Source: Aerococcaceae bacterium DSM 111021 (GTDB taxonomy: Bacteria; Bacillota; Bacilli; Lactobacillales; Aerococcaceae). Taken from it: a stretch of DNA of 64,000 nucleotides. The notes below the pieces were generated by a model that was not told the DNA's origin, made no database searches, and saw only the letters and a program-made list of their open reading frames with translations. This document shows positions 46,107-55,983 of this stretch, piece after piece. A program made the translations under genes and the position numbers. Numbering within the stretch: the stretch's first letter is position 1; every line of letters begins with the position of its first letter. The DNA lies in contig JACCEK010000001.1 in NCBI GenBank assembly GCA_020112395.1, forward strand, positions 124,001 through 188,000. The letters run 5' to 3'.

Positions 46107-48644
46107 CCAAGAACTATTTTGTGGTAAGGATTCTGCACCGAACATATTTGGATTTTCTTCACTATTCGGTATGTCATTTCCATTTTGGTCTGGATTATTT
46201 TCGTCCGGAGGAGGTAACTCAGATTCATCCTCGGATGAAGTCGTTTCATCTTCACTCTCAGATTCTTCTTCAGAAGAATCTTCTTGAGTCGTTAATGTAA
46301 GTGTAATTACCATCACATCAGAACTACTATTACCGTCGACGATGCGTAGTCTTAAGATATACTCACCATCGCTTGCGGCAGGAATTTGAAAGGCAGTGTT
46401 GGTTCCGGTATAGACAACTTGACCATTCACTGACAACTCAAACTGACCAGAATCTGTAATTGGGCCCCATTGAGCATTAATTACTTGGTTATCTTGATCA
46501 TATTCAGCATAAAATCCTGTAGGTGGATTTACATATCGACCATAGGCTAATGATTGTTGCGTTGGCTCTTGCCCTGTAATAAATAATTCATTTGATCTTG
46601 CTTCAGCTGGAGTGTAAGGTCCAGGTAATAGAATTGGATCAGTATATTTTTCGATTTCAACTTGAACAATATTATCAGGCTTCTCCCAGTCAGTTATCGG
46701 GATATCAGACATTAAGTAAGTCATCATTTCACGATATATATGTTGGGGTATAGCAGTATCCTCTAAAGTTAAGTAATTACCAGGCTCATTACGATTATCG
46801 TAACCAACCCATGAACTAATTGCATATTGAGGCGTCATCCCAACATACCAACCATCTGGAGCAGCATAAGTTCCTTGATCAATACCTAGTCCATCAAGCT
46901 CGTCATCTGTATAGTTTGTTGTGCCAGTTTTACCAGCATGATAAATACCTTCAATATCTGAGCTACTTGCAAATACGCCAGGTACACCTTTTAATATATC
47001 CGTTAACATGTAAGCAGTTGTCTCTTTCATTGCTTGGCGTGATTCAGTTTCGAAAGTTTCTTCCGTTCCAGCAGAAGTAACAACACGGTTAACAGTATAG
47101 GGTTTGTTGTACTCACCGTAATTCGCTATAGCGGCATATGCGGCTGATAATTGGATAGGTGTCACTTCACCACCGAGTGCATTTGCTTCTACAAGCTCTC
47201 GTTGCTGATCATTTTTTATATTTATATCCAACTTTTGTAAGAATGCATATGCATTATCTAAACCAACAGCTTGCAGAAGTTTTACAGCAGGTACGTTACG
47301 AGATCCTGCTAAAGCTTCACGCAGTGTCATATTGCCTTTATAGTCAAAGTCAAAGTTATAGAAATCAAGTCCGCTTGAGTATGTATACGGTTCATCAACT
47401 ACTAAGGTTCCAGTTGAGAAGTTTAGATATTCTATAGCTGGTCCATATGCAGAAAGAGGTTTCATCGTCGAACCAATTGAACGGTTTAATGTATTTGCAC
47501 GGTTTAATCCCATTGCAACTTCTTGCTTACGACCCCCGATAACAGCTACTAATTGTCCGTTATCAACATCAATTATTGAGGCAGCAGTTTGCATTTGATC
47601 ATCTGGGAAGACGACAGCATCGTTGTCGTTAACAGTATCATATAGTTTTTCTTGTGCCTGATAATCCATGTTTGTATAAACTTCAACACCGTCAGTATAA
47701 ATATTGATATTTATCTTATCTTGAACTTCTTGAGCTACAACATCCAAATATGCATCAATAACTAAATCTCTTTTGTTCAGAGAGTTATCTGACAGTTCAA
47801 CTAACATTGATTCGATTGAAGTATTAACAGCTTCATCATGTTGTTGTTGAGAAATCATCTCACGATCTAACATAACTCCTAAGACTAAATCCCGACGTTC
47901 TTTAGCGTCTTTGGGATTTGTGTATGGATCATAAGTAGATGGAGCCTGTGGAATTCCTGCTAAGAGGGCGGCTTCAGAGAGAGTGATATCTTGAATATCT
48001 TTCCCGAAAAACTCTTTAGCGGCAGTTTTTGCACCATAGACATTATTAGAATAGAACAATTTATTCAAATACAGTGTTAAAATTTCCTCTTTGCTGTATT
48101 CTTGCTCTATTTGCATTGAAAGCCAAGCTTCCTGAGATTTACGTTCTAATGTTTGATCTTGAAAGTCAGTTGAGAAGACAGATAACTTAACTAGTTGTTG
48201 GGTTATCGTGCTACCACCTTGTACAATACCTCCAGCCCGAAGGTTTGCGATTAGAGAACCGACTATACGTATTGGATCCACACCATTATGATTGTAAAAT
48301 CTTGTATCTTCTATAGCAATAACTGCGTCTTCTAATACTTGAGGTATTTCAGAAGGTTCCATAATATCTTTATTTTGGCCACCTAATTCTTTAATTAAAT
48401 TACCAGACTGGTCATATATCTTACTCGAAACTTGACCTTGTAAATCGGTGACTGTAATTTCAGGCGAGTTCATTGCATAATATCCGAAAACTCCCGCACC
48501 GCCAATAACAGCAATAAAAAATAGCATGATTAGTAAAATAAAAATACGTTTCACTATTTTTTTAGGTTTTCTTTTAGGGCTATTTTTTGGCTCACCTTTT
48601 TTTCTTCTATATTTTTTTCGTTCTACACGACTTCCAGTTGCCAT
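46104..48644 (-). CDS. ponA: Class A penicillin-binding protein PBP1A
   Basis: This bifunctional peptidoglycan synthase has 846 residues. A Lys/Arg-rich cytoplasmic N-terminus (~1-32) precedes a transmembrane helix (~33-56) and a GT51 glycosyltransferase domain with catalytic Glu112 in 'IEDTRFYNHNG'. The transpeptidase domain has Ser392-Thr-Met-Lys395, Ser448-Arg-Asn450 and 'KTGTT' from Lys572. A fibronectin-III-like segment (~690-770) and an acidic Ser/Glu/Pro tail end the protein. It is a beta-lactam target. It follows recU on the same strand with 27 bases between, as in other Gram-positives, where the pair is co-transcribed. Confidence 0.97.
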   Translation of the reverse strand: MATGSRVERKKYRRKKGEPKNSPKRKPKKIVKRIFILLIMLFFIAVIGGAGVFGYYAMNSPEITVTDLQGQVSSKIYDQSGNLIKELGGQNKDIMEPSEIPQVLEDAVIAIEDTRFYNHNGVDPIRIVGSLIANLRAGGIVQGGSTITQQLVKLSVFSTDFQDQTLERKSQEAWLSMQIEQEYSKEEILTLYLNKLFYSNNVYGAKTAAKEFFGKDIQDITLSEAALLAGIPQAPSTYDPYTNPKDAKERRDLVLGVMLDREMISQQQHDEAVNTSIESMLVELSDNSLNKRDLVIDAYLDVVAQEVQDKININIYTDGVEVYTNMDYQAQEKLYDTVNDNDAVVFPDDQMQTAASIIDVDNGQLVAVIGGRKQEVAMGLNRANTLNRSIGSTMKPLSAYGPAIEYLNFSTGTLVVDEPYTYSSGLDFYNFDFDYKGNMTLREALAGSRNVPAVKLLQAVGLDNAYAFLQKLDINIKNDQQRELVEANALGGEVTPIQLSAAYAAIANYGEYNKPYTVNRVVTSAGTEETFETESRQAMKETTAYMLTDILKGVPGVFASSSDIEGIYHAGKTGTTNYTDDELDGLGIDQGTYAAPDGWYVGMTPQYAISSWVGYDNRNEPGNYLTLEDTAIPQHIYREMMTYLMSDIPITDWEKPDNIVQVEIEKYTDPILLPGPYTPAEARSNELFITGQEPTQQSLAYGRYVNPPTGFYAEYDQDNQVINAQWGPITDSGQFELSVNGQVVYTGTNTAFQIPAASDGEYILRLRIVDGNSSSDVMVITLTLTTQEDSSEEESESEDETTSSEDESELPPPDENNPDQNGNDIPNSEENPNMFGAESLPQNSSW

Positions 48645-48671
48645 ATAAGACTTCCTTTCTACAAAGTAACT

Positions 48672-49262
48672 TTAATTTTTATTCAATAAATATTTATCGA
48701 GAGCATCTAAGTAATCAACCATCGGGAAGATGCCGGTAGGGCACTTGTATCCAAATTCATTGATAAAATCATATGTTAAACTTTGTTTGTCATTATTTTT
48801 TATATATTGATGAATCATTTGATAAGGAAGCAAATAAATTTCATCTAGTTCACTAAATGATATAATTAAAAAAGCAATCCCACCTTGGTCAATACATGAC
48901 ATCATATGTTCTCTTTGATGGTCGGGTAAGTTAGATAAAGGAAAACTCGTTTTATTTTTTGTTTCCTTTGCTTCAAAGTCAACGTAATAACCTTGATATA
49001 CACCATTATAATCCGTTGTCGAAGCATGACGATAGTATGCTTCAGTGATTCGAGCAGCGCTTCGTTTAGGATAATCAACACGAACGACCTGAACAGGGGT
49101 AGGTTTTTTATGAATAACTGCAATATTATGAGTTTGGTAATATTCATTACTTTTATTTAAGCGGTCCTCAAGAGACATACCTCGACTTCCGTAATTAACT
49201 TTTTTATTTTTTTTTAGTTTAATTTGTTTTCGTGGGCCATGGCCCATAGGGTACTTCACCAT
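48672..49262 (-). CDS. recU: Holliday junction resolvase RecU
   Basis: RecU cleaves Holliday junctions and modulates RecA in Gram-positives. Typical features are the N-terminal 'MGHGPRKQIK' arm, the stalk region, 'NYGSRGMSLEDRLNKSNEYY' and nuclease motifs with 'DFEAKETKNKTSFPL' and 'HQREHM'. The frame can be read from a GTG at 49280, but on this strand AAGGAG lies seven bases before the ATG ending at 49262, which gives 196 residues and a normal N-terminus. It leads the recU-ponA operon. Confidence 0.94.
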   Translation of the reverse strand: MVKYPMGHGPRKQIKLKKNKKVNYGSRGMSLEDRLNKSNEYYQTHNIAVIHKKPTPVQVVRVDYPKRSAARITEAYYRHASTTDYNGVYQGYYVDFEAKETKNKTSFPLSNLPDHQREHMMSCIDQGGIAFLIISFSELDEIYLLPYQMIHQYIKNNDKQSLTYDFINEFGYKCPTGIFPMVDYLDALDKYLLNKN

Positions 49263-49560
49263 TACGTCACTCCTTATCACTATTTTTCATTATAACTAAT
49301 TATTAATCTGTTAGATAGGTAAAATAGAGATAAAATATAAATTTAATCCAATTGAAAAAAATATCATACTATTCATAAACATATTTAGTATCTTACCATA
49401 TGAATAGTGTTGAATTATGAATTATATGTGATATTATATTGAAAAACTACATGCATATGCTATAACTGTACGAATAGTTGAGTAAAACTGTTTACAAAAT
49501 GGCTATTTTCAGTTAGAATACAAAGGTATGTAAAACAAGAAGTGTTGGAGGGTTAACATA
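49263..49560. other. Divergent non-coding interval between recU and tig
   Basis: About 300 bases with no credible gene. It contains the inverted repeat ACTATTCATA (49368-49377) / TATGAATAGT (49399-49408), an upstream TTGAAA-16-TATAAC element (49439-49466, with TGC before the -10), and the strong proximal tig promoter listed separately. Confidence 0.5.
49491..49519 (+). promoter_or_regulatory. SigA-type promoter of tig
   Basis: TTTACA (49491-49496), a 17-base spacer and TAGAAT (49514-49519) lie 42 bases before the tig start. A second candidate, TTGAAA-16-TATAAC with a TGC extension (49439-49466), lies upstream, so tig may have two promoters. Confidence 0.6.
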
Positions 49561-50844
49561 ATGACTACAAATTTTGAAAAAACAACAGGCAATGAAGGTA
49601 CATTAACTTTTGAAATTCCTCAAGAGGAAGTAAAAAAAGGATTGAACCAAGCCTTTAAAAAAGTACAAAAAACTGTATCAGTTCCAGGTTTCCGTAAAGG
49701 GAAAGTTCCACGTCAGATTTTTAACAACGTTTACGGTGAAGAGGCTTTATATGATGAAGCTCTAAACGCTGTATTACCAGATGCTTATGAAGCTGCTGTT
49801 AAAGAATCAGGACTTGATATCGTTGGACAACCAAAACTTGATATTGAAACTATCGGTAAAAATGAACCTTGGGTTATGAAAGCAGAAGTTTCATTAAAAC
49901 CAGAAGTTAAATTAGGTGAATATAAAGGTCTTTCAGTTGAAAAACAAGATACTGAAGTAACTGATGAAGACGTAGAGAATGCAATTAAATCTCGTCAAGA
50001 AAAATTAGCAGAATTAGTAGTTAAAGAGTCTGAAGCTGCTGAAGGTGATACTGTTGTAATCGATTATGAAGGTTTCGTAGATACTGAAGCTTTCGATGGC
50101 GGTAAAGCAGAAAATCATTCGTTAGAATTAGGTTCAAATTCATTTATCCCTGGATTTGAGGAACAATTAGTTGGAACTAAAGCGGGCGATAACGTTGAAG
50201 TAAATGTTACTTTCCCAGAAGAATACCAAGCAGAAGAATTAGCTGGTAAAGAAGCTGTGTTTAAAGTGACAGTTCATGAAGTTAAAGCGACTGAATTACC
50301 TGAATTAGATGATGAATTTGCTAAAGACGTTGACGAAGAAGTTGAATCGTTATCAGAATTAGAAAACAAAATCCGTGTTCAGTTAGAAGAAGAAAAACAA
50401 CAAGCGGCTAAAGAAGTCTTTGAAGACTTAGCTTTACGTCAAGCTGTTGACAATGCAGAAGTTGATGGCGGAGTTCCATGGGCAATGGTTCATGATGAAA
50501 TTCACCGTCAAATGGATTACTTCTTAAACAATTTAAGTCGTCAAGGTATTGAACCAGAAATGTACTACCAAATTACTGGTACTACTTCACAAGACTTACA
50601 TGATCAATTCGAAGAAGAAGCTGAATTACGTACTAAGACTAACTTAGTTTTAGAAGCAATCGTAAAAGCTGAAAATCTTGAAGTGAGCGACAACGAAAAA
50701 GAAGAAGAAGTAAAATCTCTTGCTGAGCAATATGGTATGGAAGCTGACCAAGTTCGTGGATTTGTATCGGACGATATGTTAGATTCAGATATCAAGATGA
50801 AGAAAGCAATGAGCATTATCGTTGACTCTGCAGAAGAAAAATAA
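49561..50844 (+). CDS. tig: Trigger factor
   Basis: Trigger factor is a ribosome-bound chaperone with peptidyl-prolyl isomerase activity. The N-terminal ribosome-binding domain carries the signature 'GFRKGKVPRQIF' (~40-51). The FKBP-type domain lies at ~155-245 ('GDTVVIDYEGFVD', 'FIPGFEEQLVG', 'VTFPEEY'), followed by the helical C-terminal arms. The length of 427 residues is standard. clpX follows, the conserved tig-clpX pairing, but a structured leader separates them. Confidence 0.97.
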   Translation: MTTNFEKTTGNEGTLTFEIPQEEVKKGLNQAFKKVQKTVSVPGFRKGKVPRQIFNNVYGEEALYDEALNAVLPDAYEAAVKESGLDIVGQPKLDIETIGKNEPWVMKAEVSLKPEVKLGEYKGLSVEKQDTEVTDEDVENAIKSRQEKLAELVVKESEAAEGDTVVIDYEGFVDTEAFDGGKAENHSLELGSNSFIPGFEEQLVGTKAGDNVEVNVTFPEEYQAEELAGKEAVFKVTVHEVKATELPELDDEFAKDVDEEVESLSELENKIRVQLEEEKQQAAKEVFEDLALRQAVDNAEVDGGVPWAMVHDEIHRQMDYFLNNLSRQGIEPEMYYQITGTTSQDLHDQFEEEAELRTKTNLVLEAIVKAENLEVSDNEKEEEVKSLAEQYGMEADQVRGFVSDDMLDSDIKMKKAMSIIVDSAEEK

Positions 50845-50872
50845 GATAGTTATAGCTAAAGATTAATATTAT

Positions 50873-50930
50873 AGAGGGATTGCAAGAGTCACTAGTGTTT
50901 AGTATAGGGCTTCTTTGCATCCCTCTTTTG
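50873..50930 (+). terminator. Terminator-like hairpin between tig and clpX
   Basis: AGAGGGAT-T-GCAA (50873-50885) pairs with TTGC-ATCCCTCT (50915-50926) and is followed by TTTTG. Its 3' arm overlaps the 5' arm of the next hairpin. Confidence 0.7.
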
Positions 50931-50951
50931 ATGTTATTTACATCAAAAGAG
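50923..50951 (+). promoter_or_regulatory. Second leader hairpin before clpX, overlapping the terminator
   Basis: CTCTTTTGATGT (50923-50934) pairs perfectly with ACATCAAAAGAG (50940-50951) around TATTT and ends seven bases before the clpX AAGGAGG. Bases 50923-50926 are shared with the upstream terminator stem, so the two structures exclude each other at their base. Confidence 0.6.
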
Positions 50952-50971
50952 AAAATTAAGGAGGATAATAA

Positions 50972-52216
50972 ATGGCAAAAAAACCATCAGATATGACAAA
51001 TTTCTACTGTTCATTTTGTGGGAAATCACAAGACGAGGTAAATAAAATTGTTGCAGGACCAGATGTATACATTTGTGATGAGTGTGTCGAATTATGTAAG
51101 AATATCATCGATGAAGAGCTAAAAAATGAACGGACTCATGAACCTGTGAAAATGTTAATTCCAAGCGAAATTAAAGATGTTTTAGATGATTATGTTATAG
51201 GACAAGATGCAGCGAAAAAATCACTTTCGGTTGCTGTTTATAATCATTATAAGCGAATCAATCAGAATATGATGGACGAAGATGACGTTGAGTTACAAAA
51301 AAGTAACATAGCTTTAATCGGACCAACAGGATCTGGTAAAACATTCCTAGCTCAGACAATGGCAAAAACGTTAAATGTACCTTTTGCAATTGCGGATGCT
51401 ACTACATTGACAGAAGCCGGTTATGTCGGTGAAGATGTTGAAAATGTGTTATTAAAATTAGTTCAAGCAGCTGATTACGATATCGAACGTGCTGAAAAGG
51501 GTATTATTTACATTGATGAAATTGATAAAATTTCAAGAAAAAGTGAGAATGTTTCAATAACAAGAGATGTAAGTGGTGAAGGTGTGCAACAAGCTTTACT
51601 GAAAATATTAGAAGGTACTGAAGCAAACATTCCGCCTAAAGGTGGTCGCAAACATCCTAACCAAGAATTCTTAAAATTAGATACTAAAAACATCTTGTTT
51701 ATTGTTGGTGGAGCATTCGATGGAATTGAAACAATTGTGAAAGAAAGATTAGGTAGTAAAGTTATTGGATTCGGTAAAACTACTGGAAAAGTAGACGAAA
51801 CTAAGAGTTTAATGCAACAAGTAACATCTGAAGACTTACTTAAATTTGGTTTGATACCTGAATTTATCGGACGTATTCCAGTTACCGCTGCATTAGAGAA
51901 ATTAACGGAAGAAGATTTAATCTCAATTTTAACTGAACCTAAGAATGCATTGGTTAAACAATATAAGAAACAATTGTTAATGGATGATGTAACACTTGAG
52001 TTTGAAGTAGAGGCACTTAAAGCAATTGCTAAACAAGCTCTTGAACGTGGTACAGGAGCTCGTGGCTTACGATCAATTATCGAAAATGTCATGTTAGAAA
52101 TTATGTATGAAGTTCCAAGTCGTAAAGACATAGCAAAAATTATTATTACAAAAGACAATGTTGAAGGTGCTAACAAACCTGAATACTATAATGAAGATAA
52201 TCGTAAAATCTCATAA
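50972..52216 (+). CDS. clpX: ATP-dependent Clp protease ATP-binding subunit ClpX
   Basis: ClpX is the AAA+ unfoldase that feeds substrates to ClpP. The N-terminal zinc finger has Cys13, Cys16, Cys35 and Cys38. Walker A is 'GPTGSGKT' (~116-123), Walker B '[10 protein letters not shown]', and the pore loop 'GYVGED' and sensor '[10 protein letters not shown]' are present. The length of 414 residues is standard. ysxC starts 17 bases downstream, the clpX-ysxC order of Bacillus relatives (there with lon between). Confidence 0.97.
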   Translation: MAKKPSDMTNFYCSFCGKSQDEVNKIVAGPDVYICDECVELCKNIIDEELKNERTHEPVKMLIPSEIKDVLDDYVIGQDAAKKSLSVAVYNHYKRINQNMMDEDDVELQKSNIALIGPTGSGKTFLAQTMAKTLNVPFAIADATTLTEAGYVGEDVENVLLKLVQAADYDIERAEKGIIYIDEIDKISRKSENVSITRDVSGEGVQQALLKILEGTEANIPPKGGRKHPNQEFLKLDTKNILFIVGGAFDGIETIVKERLGSKVIGFGKTTGKVDETKSLMQQVTSEDLLKFGLIPEFIGRIPVTAALEKLTEEDLISILTEPKNALVKQYKKQLLMDDVTLEFEVEALKAIAKQALERGTGARGLRSIIENVMLEIMYEVPSRKDIAKIIITKDNVEGANKPEYYNEDNRKIS

Positions 52217-52233
52217 AAGAGAGGCATTAAAAT

Positions 52234-52818
52234 ATGAAGTTAGTAAATCCAAAATTAGAAATAACTGCAGTTAAACTAGAACAGTATCCAGCCATGGATA
52301 AGCCAGAGATTGCCTTAGCAGGTCGATCAAATGTTGGGAAATCATCATTTATTAATACATTAATTGAAAGAAAAGGTTTAGCTAGAACTTCTGGACAACC
52401 AGGTAAGACTCAAACTTTAAATTTCTATAATATGGACGATAAATTCCGTTTTGTAGATGTCCCAGGTTACGGTTACGCAAAGGTATCAAAAACAGATCGT
52501 GCTAGATGGGCTCGAATGATCAGTGAGTATTTGACGAATCGAGATAATTTAGAAACACTCTTGTTATTAATGGATTTCCGTCATGAACCTACAGAATTAG
52601 ATATACAAATGAAAGAATTTGCTGATGAATTAGATATCCCTTATGCAATTGTTTTAACAAAGGTTGACAAAATTAAAAAAAGTCAACGAAATAAGCATAT
52701 ATCAATGTTTACTAAAAAGTTAGATTTACCAAGTAGTGATGCTTTATTTCTATTTTCTTCTGAAACAGGTGAAGGAAAAGAAGAGATTTGGGAAGTTATT
52801 GAAGATCAAGTAAACTAA
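52234..52818 (+). CDS. ysxC: Ribosome biogenesis GTP-binding protein YsxC (EngB)
   Basis: YsxC is an essential GTPase involved in 50S subunit assembly. G1 is 'GRSNVGKSSFIN' (~30-41), G2/G3 'TSGQPGKTQTLNFY' and 'DVPGYGYAKV', G4 'LTKVDK' and G5 'FSSETGEG'. It has 194 residues, as usual. The ATG is preceded by AGAGAGG. It lies in a probable clpX-ysxC-transporter transcript. Confidence 0.96.
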   Translation: MKLVNPKLEITAVKLEQYPAMDKPEIALAGRSNVGKSSFINTLIERKGLARTSGQPGKTQTLNFYNMDDKFRFVDVPGYGYAKVSKTDRARWARMISEYLTNRDNLETLLLLMDFRHEPTELDIQMKEFADELDIPYAIVLTKVDKIKKSQRNKHISMFTKKLDLPSSDALFLFSSETGEGKEEIWEVIEDQVN

Positions 52819-52839
52819 CAAAATGAACAGGAGAACCAT

Positions 52840-54096
52840 ATGCTAAAACATTTAAGAAGTCAGTTTAATAAAGAAGAGTGGAGTTGGATGTTCCAAGACT
52901 GGGCAAACTCCGCTTACTCACTTATGATAACGACGGCTATATTTCCAATCTTCTATAAATCGGTTGCTGAATCCGCTGGTATAAGCGGACCTGATTCAAC
53001 TGCTTATCTTGGATATACGAATGCAATAGCTACTGTTTTAACGGCTGTTTTAGCTCCATTTCTTGGGACAAGTGCCGATTATAAAGGTTATCGAAAACCA
53101 ATATTTACTATTTCAACATTACTTGGAATTTTGGCTGTATTTTCAATGATATTTATAGGAAATGATAATTGGCTTTTACTCTTGATTGTATATGCTATAT
53201 CTTCGTTTGGGTTCCATGTAGCGAATATATTTTATGATAGTTCAATTATGGATGTTACCACACCCGAAAGGTTAGACCAGGTTAGTTCTACCGGATTTGG
53301 CTTAGGTTATATCGGAAGTGTCTTTCCATTTTTAATATTTATGGTCTTTCAATTAACAGGTGTTTTACCAGCAAATGTAACAGTTAATATTGGTTTTTTT
53401 CTTACAGCAGCTTGGTGGTTCTTTTTTACTATTCCATATTGGAAAAACGTTAATCAAGTTAGCTATTTAGAAAAAACTGAAGGTATTATATCAACTACTT
53501 GGAAATCATTAAAAAGTACTGTCAAAGAATTAGGAAAGTATCCTCATATCTATATATTTTTAATTGGGTATTTCTTTTATATTGACGGTGTAGGAACGAT
53601 AATTGCAATGGCAACATCGGTGGGGACTGATTTAGGTTTATCTGCTAATGAATTAATTGTTATGTTATTAGTAGTTCAAATCGTTGCTTTTCCATGTTCA
53701 ATTATTTATGGGCAATTAGCTAAGCGTTTTGGCACGAAAACAATGCTATATGTGGGTATATTTACTTATATCGTTATTTGTATGTTTGGACTTGGGTTAG
53801 AATCATTCACTGACTTTATGATTTTAGCTATTCTTGTAGGATCTGCACAAGGTGGAATACAAGGATTAAGCCGATCATACTTCGGTCAAATTATACCTAG
53901 AGAAAAAAGTAATCAATTTTATGGTTTTTATAATATCTTCGGGAAATTCTCATCAGTTTTAGGCACGACAATATTAGGTATTGTTGCACAACTAACTGGT
54001 GATTCGTTAAAAGGATTATTTGCACTTATAGTACAATTCATTATTGGTGCAGTTCTTTTATTTATTGCTAAACCAAATAAAGGTTATAATAATTAA
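52840..54096 (+). CDS. MFS transporter, UMF1/Atg22-like family
   Basis: This polytopic membrane protein of 418 residues has about 12 hydrophobic segments. The N-terminal 'WSWMFQDWANSAYSLMITTA' and 'DSSIMDVTTPERLDQVSSTG' with 'FGLGYIGSVFPFL' are characteristic of the UMF1 (Atg22-like) branch of the major facilitator superfamily. The C-terminal 'GSAQGGIQGLSRSYFGQIIP' is also typical. The substrate is unknown in bacteria; yeast Atg22 exports vacuolar amino acids. It sits between ysxC and dnaG without an obvious functional link. Confidence 0.88.
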   Translation: MLKHLRSQFNKEEWSWMFQDWANSAYSLMITTAIFPIFYKSVAESAGISGPDSTAYLGYTNAIATVLTAVLAPFLGTSADYKGYRKPIFTISTLLGILAVFSMIFIGNDNWLLLLIVYAISSFGFHVANIFYDSSIMDVTTPERLDQVSSTGFGLGYIGSVFPFLIFMVFQLTGVLPANVTVNIGFFLTAAWWFFFTIPYWKNVNQVSYLEKTEGIISTTWKSLKSTVKELGKYPHIYIFLIGYFFYIDGVGTIIAMATSVGTDLGLSANELIVMLLVVQIVAFPCSIIYGQLAKRFGTKTMLYVGIFTYIVICMFGLGLESFTDFMILAILVGSAQGGIQGLSRSYFGQIIPREKSNQFYGFYNIFGKFSSVLGTTILGIVAQLTGDSLKGLFALIVQFIIGAVLLFIAKPNKGYNN

Positions 54097-54122
54097 TAAG
54101 AAATAATAGAGGTGATTTTCAA

Positions 54123-55970
54123 TTGAGTTATATTCCAGAGGAAGTCATCAACGAAGTAAAAAGTAATGTTGATATTGTTGAACTCATTGGACAATACGTT
54201 CAATTGAATAAACGCGGAACAAATTATATGGCATCGTGTCCTTTTCATGAGGATAAAAATCCTTCTTTTTCGGTATCTCAACCTAAGCAGATTTATAAAT
54301 GTTTTAGTTGCGGTAGAGGGGGGAATATTTTCGGATTTCTTCAAGAAATTGAGGGTATTTCATTTACTGAATCAGTATCCAAAGCAGCAGAGTTTGCTAA
54401 TATCACGGTTGATGACAAATATATTCAATCCCAACCTTCGACGAAACAAGAATATAGTTATCTATTTGATATACATGAAAAGGTAAATGATTTTTATCAT
54501 TATTATTTGATGAATACGAATAACGGTGAAGAAGCTTACAATTATCTAATTGAGCGAGAGTTAACGAAGGAAGTGCTAGAAGTATTTCAAATAGGGTTAG
54601 CTCCGAATAATTCTCAGCTTCTGGTTCAATATTTAGAAAAATCAGAATTTACTTCTGAACAATTGCTTGAATCAGGTATTTTCTATATGACAGATTCAGG
54701 AGAATTGATTGATCGTTTTCGTAATCGTATCATCATCCCTTTACGTAATAGCCGGGGAGATGTTGTGGCTTTTTCTGGTCGTGTTTACCTAGAAAATAGT
54801 GAGAAATCAGCTAAATATCTAAACTCGCCTGAAACGAGTATATTTAAAAAAGGTAAATTACTTTATAATTTAGATAATGCTAGATTACCTATACGAAACC
54901 AAAATAAAGTTCTCATTGCCGAAGGTTATATGGACGTTATTAGTTTATATCAAGCAGGTTATGAGAACGTTGTTGCTTCAATGGGAACTAGTCTCTCAGA
55001 AGACCATTTTAATCAATTAAGTAAAATGACTAGTACTTTAATTTTTACTTTTGATGGGGACGATGCGGGACAAAAGGCAACCAGTCGAGCGTTTCAAACA
55101 GCTCAAAATATTGCTAACATCGAAGTGAAAGCAATTCATATACCTAATAAAATGGATCCGGATGAATGGATAAAAAAACATGGTAAGGAAAGCTTTCAAC
55201 AATTAATTAATCAAAGTATTTCTCAATTTGAGTTTAATCGTGAGTTTTTCAAAAAAGACTACAATTTAAGTAATGAGTATGAACTTGCACAATATATTGA
55301 GAAAGTTATTGAATTAATTAGTCAAATTAAATCACCAATTGAACAACAACTAAGAATTCAAGATTTAGTTAAAGAGTATAATTTATCTGAGTCAATTGTA
55401 GTTGAACAAGTTAATCGAGGACGAGATATTCAACCTAGTTATAATGAGCCAGTTGATCATTATAACGACTATTTACCTCCAGAGCCAAGTTATCACGATG
55501 TTCCAATATCAATAGAAGATTCTGCTTTACAAATTAAATCAAAACGAGCGTATAATAGTGAAAAACAAATACTATTTCATTTAATTTATTTTGAAGAAGC
55601 TTGGGATTATATGGAAGAATTAGATAATCCGCCTGTATTTTTCCATGACTTTGCAAGTAAAGCATACTTTGAATTAGATCGATACTATTACGAAGGCAAT
55701 CGTTTGCCTCTTACAGGTATAATTGATAGAATTAATGACACTCAAGTAAGCCATTTTTTAACTTCTTTAATGTGGGAACAAGAGTTATTCGGCTTTACTA
55801 GTCAAATATTAGATGATTGTTTTAAAGTTCTCCAACATGAATTTATTCAACAAGAAATCAATGAATTAAGAAAAAAAGTTGTACAATATCAAAAACAACA
55901 AAATTATTCAGAAATGAATCAAACGTTAACAAGAATAATGAGTTTAACGCGTCAAATTAAAGCATTATAG
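54123..55970 (+). CDS. dnaG: DNA primase
   Basis: DnaG makes RNA primers at the fork. The CHC2 zinc ribbon ligands are Cys39, His42, Cys60 and Cys63. The catalytic core contains '[22 protein letters not shown]' and a TOPRIM fold with '[16 protein letters not shown]' and '[12 protein letters not shown]'. A helicase-interacting helical C-terminus completes the 615 residues. The start is TTG, supported by GAGGTGAT seven bases upstream. rpoD begins 13 bases later, giving the dnaG-rpoD core of the macromolecular synthesis operon; rpsU is not adjacent. Confidence 0.96.
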   Translation: MSYIPEEVINEVKSNVDIVELIGQYVQLNKRGTNYMASCPFHEDKNPSFSVSQPKQIYKCFSCGRGGNIFGFLQEIEGISFTESVSKAAEFANITVDDKYIQSQPSTKQEYSYLFDIHEKVNDFYHYYLMNTNNGEEAYNYLIERELTKEVLEVFQIGLAPNNSQLLVQYLEKSEFTSEQLLESGIFYMTDSGELIDRFRNRIIIPLRNSRGDVVAFSGRVYLENSEKSAKYLNSPETSIFKKGKLLYNLDNARLPIRNQNKVLIAEGYMDVISLYQAGYENVVASMGTSLSEDHFNQLSKMTSTLIFTFDGDDAGQKATSRAFQTAQNIANIEVKAIHIPNKMDPDEWIKKHGKESFQQLINQSISQFEFNREFFKKDYNLSNEYELAQYIEKVIELISQIKSPIEQQLRIQDLVKEYNLSESIVVEQVNRGRDIQPSYNEPVDHYNDYLPPEPSYHDVPISIEDSALQIKSKRAYNSEKQILFHLIYFEEAWDYMEELDNPPVFFHDFASKAYFELDRYYYEGNRLPLTGIIDRINDTQVSHFLTSLMWEQELFGFTSQILDDCFKVLQHEFIQQEINELRKKVVQYQKQQNYSEMNQTLTRIMSLTRQIKAL

Positions 55971-55983
55971 GGGGCTTACTTAT

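Noticed and set aside
51508-52176. Antisense reading frame of 222 codons opposite clpX
   Set aside because: It is a shadow of the highly conserved clpX frame, with no ribosome binding site or family motif.
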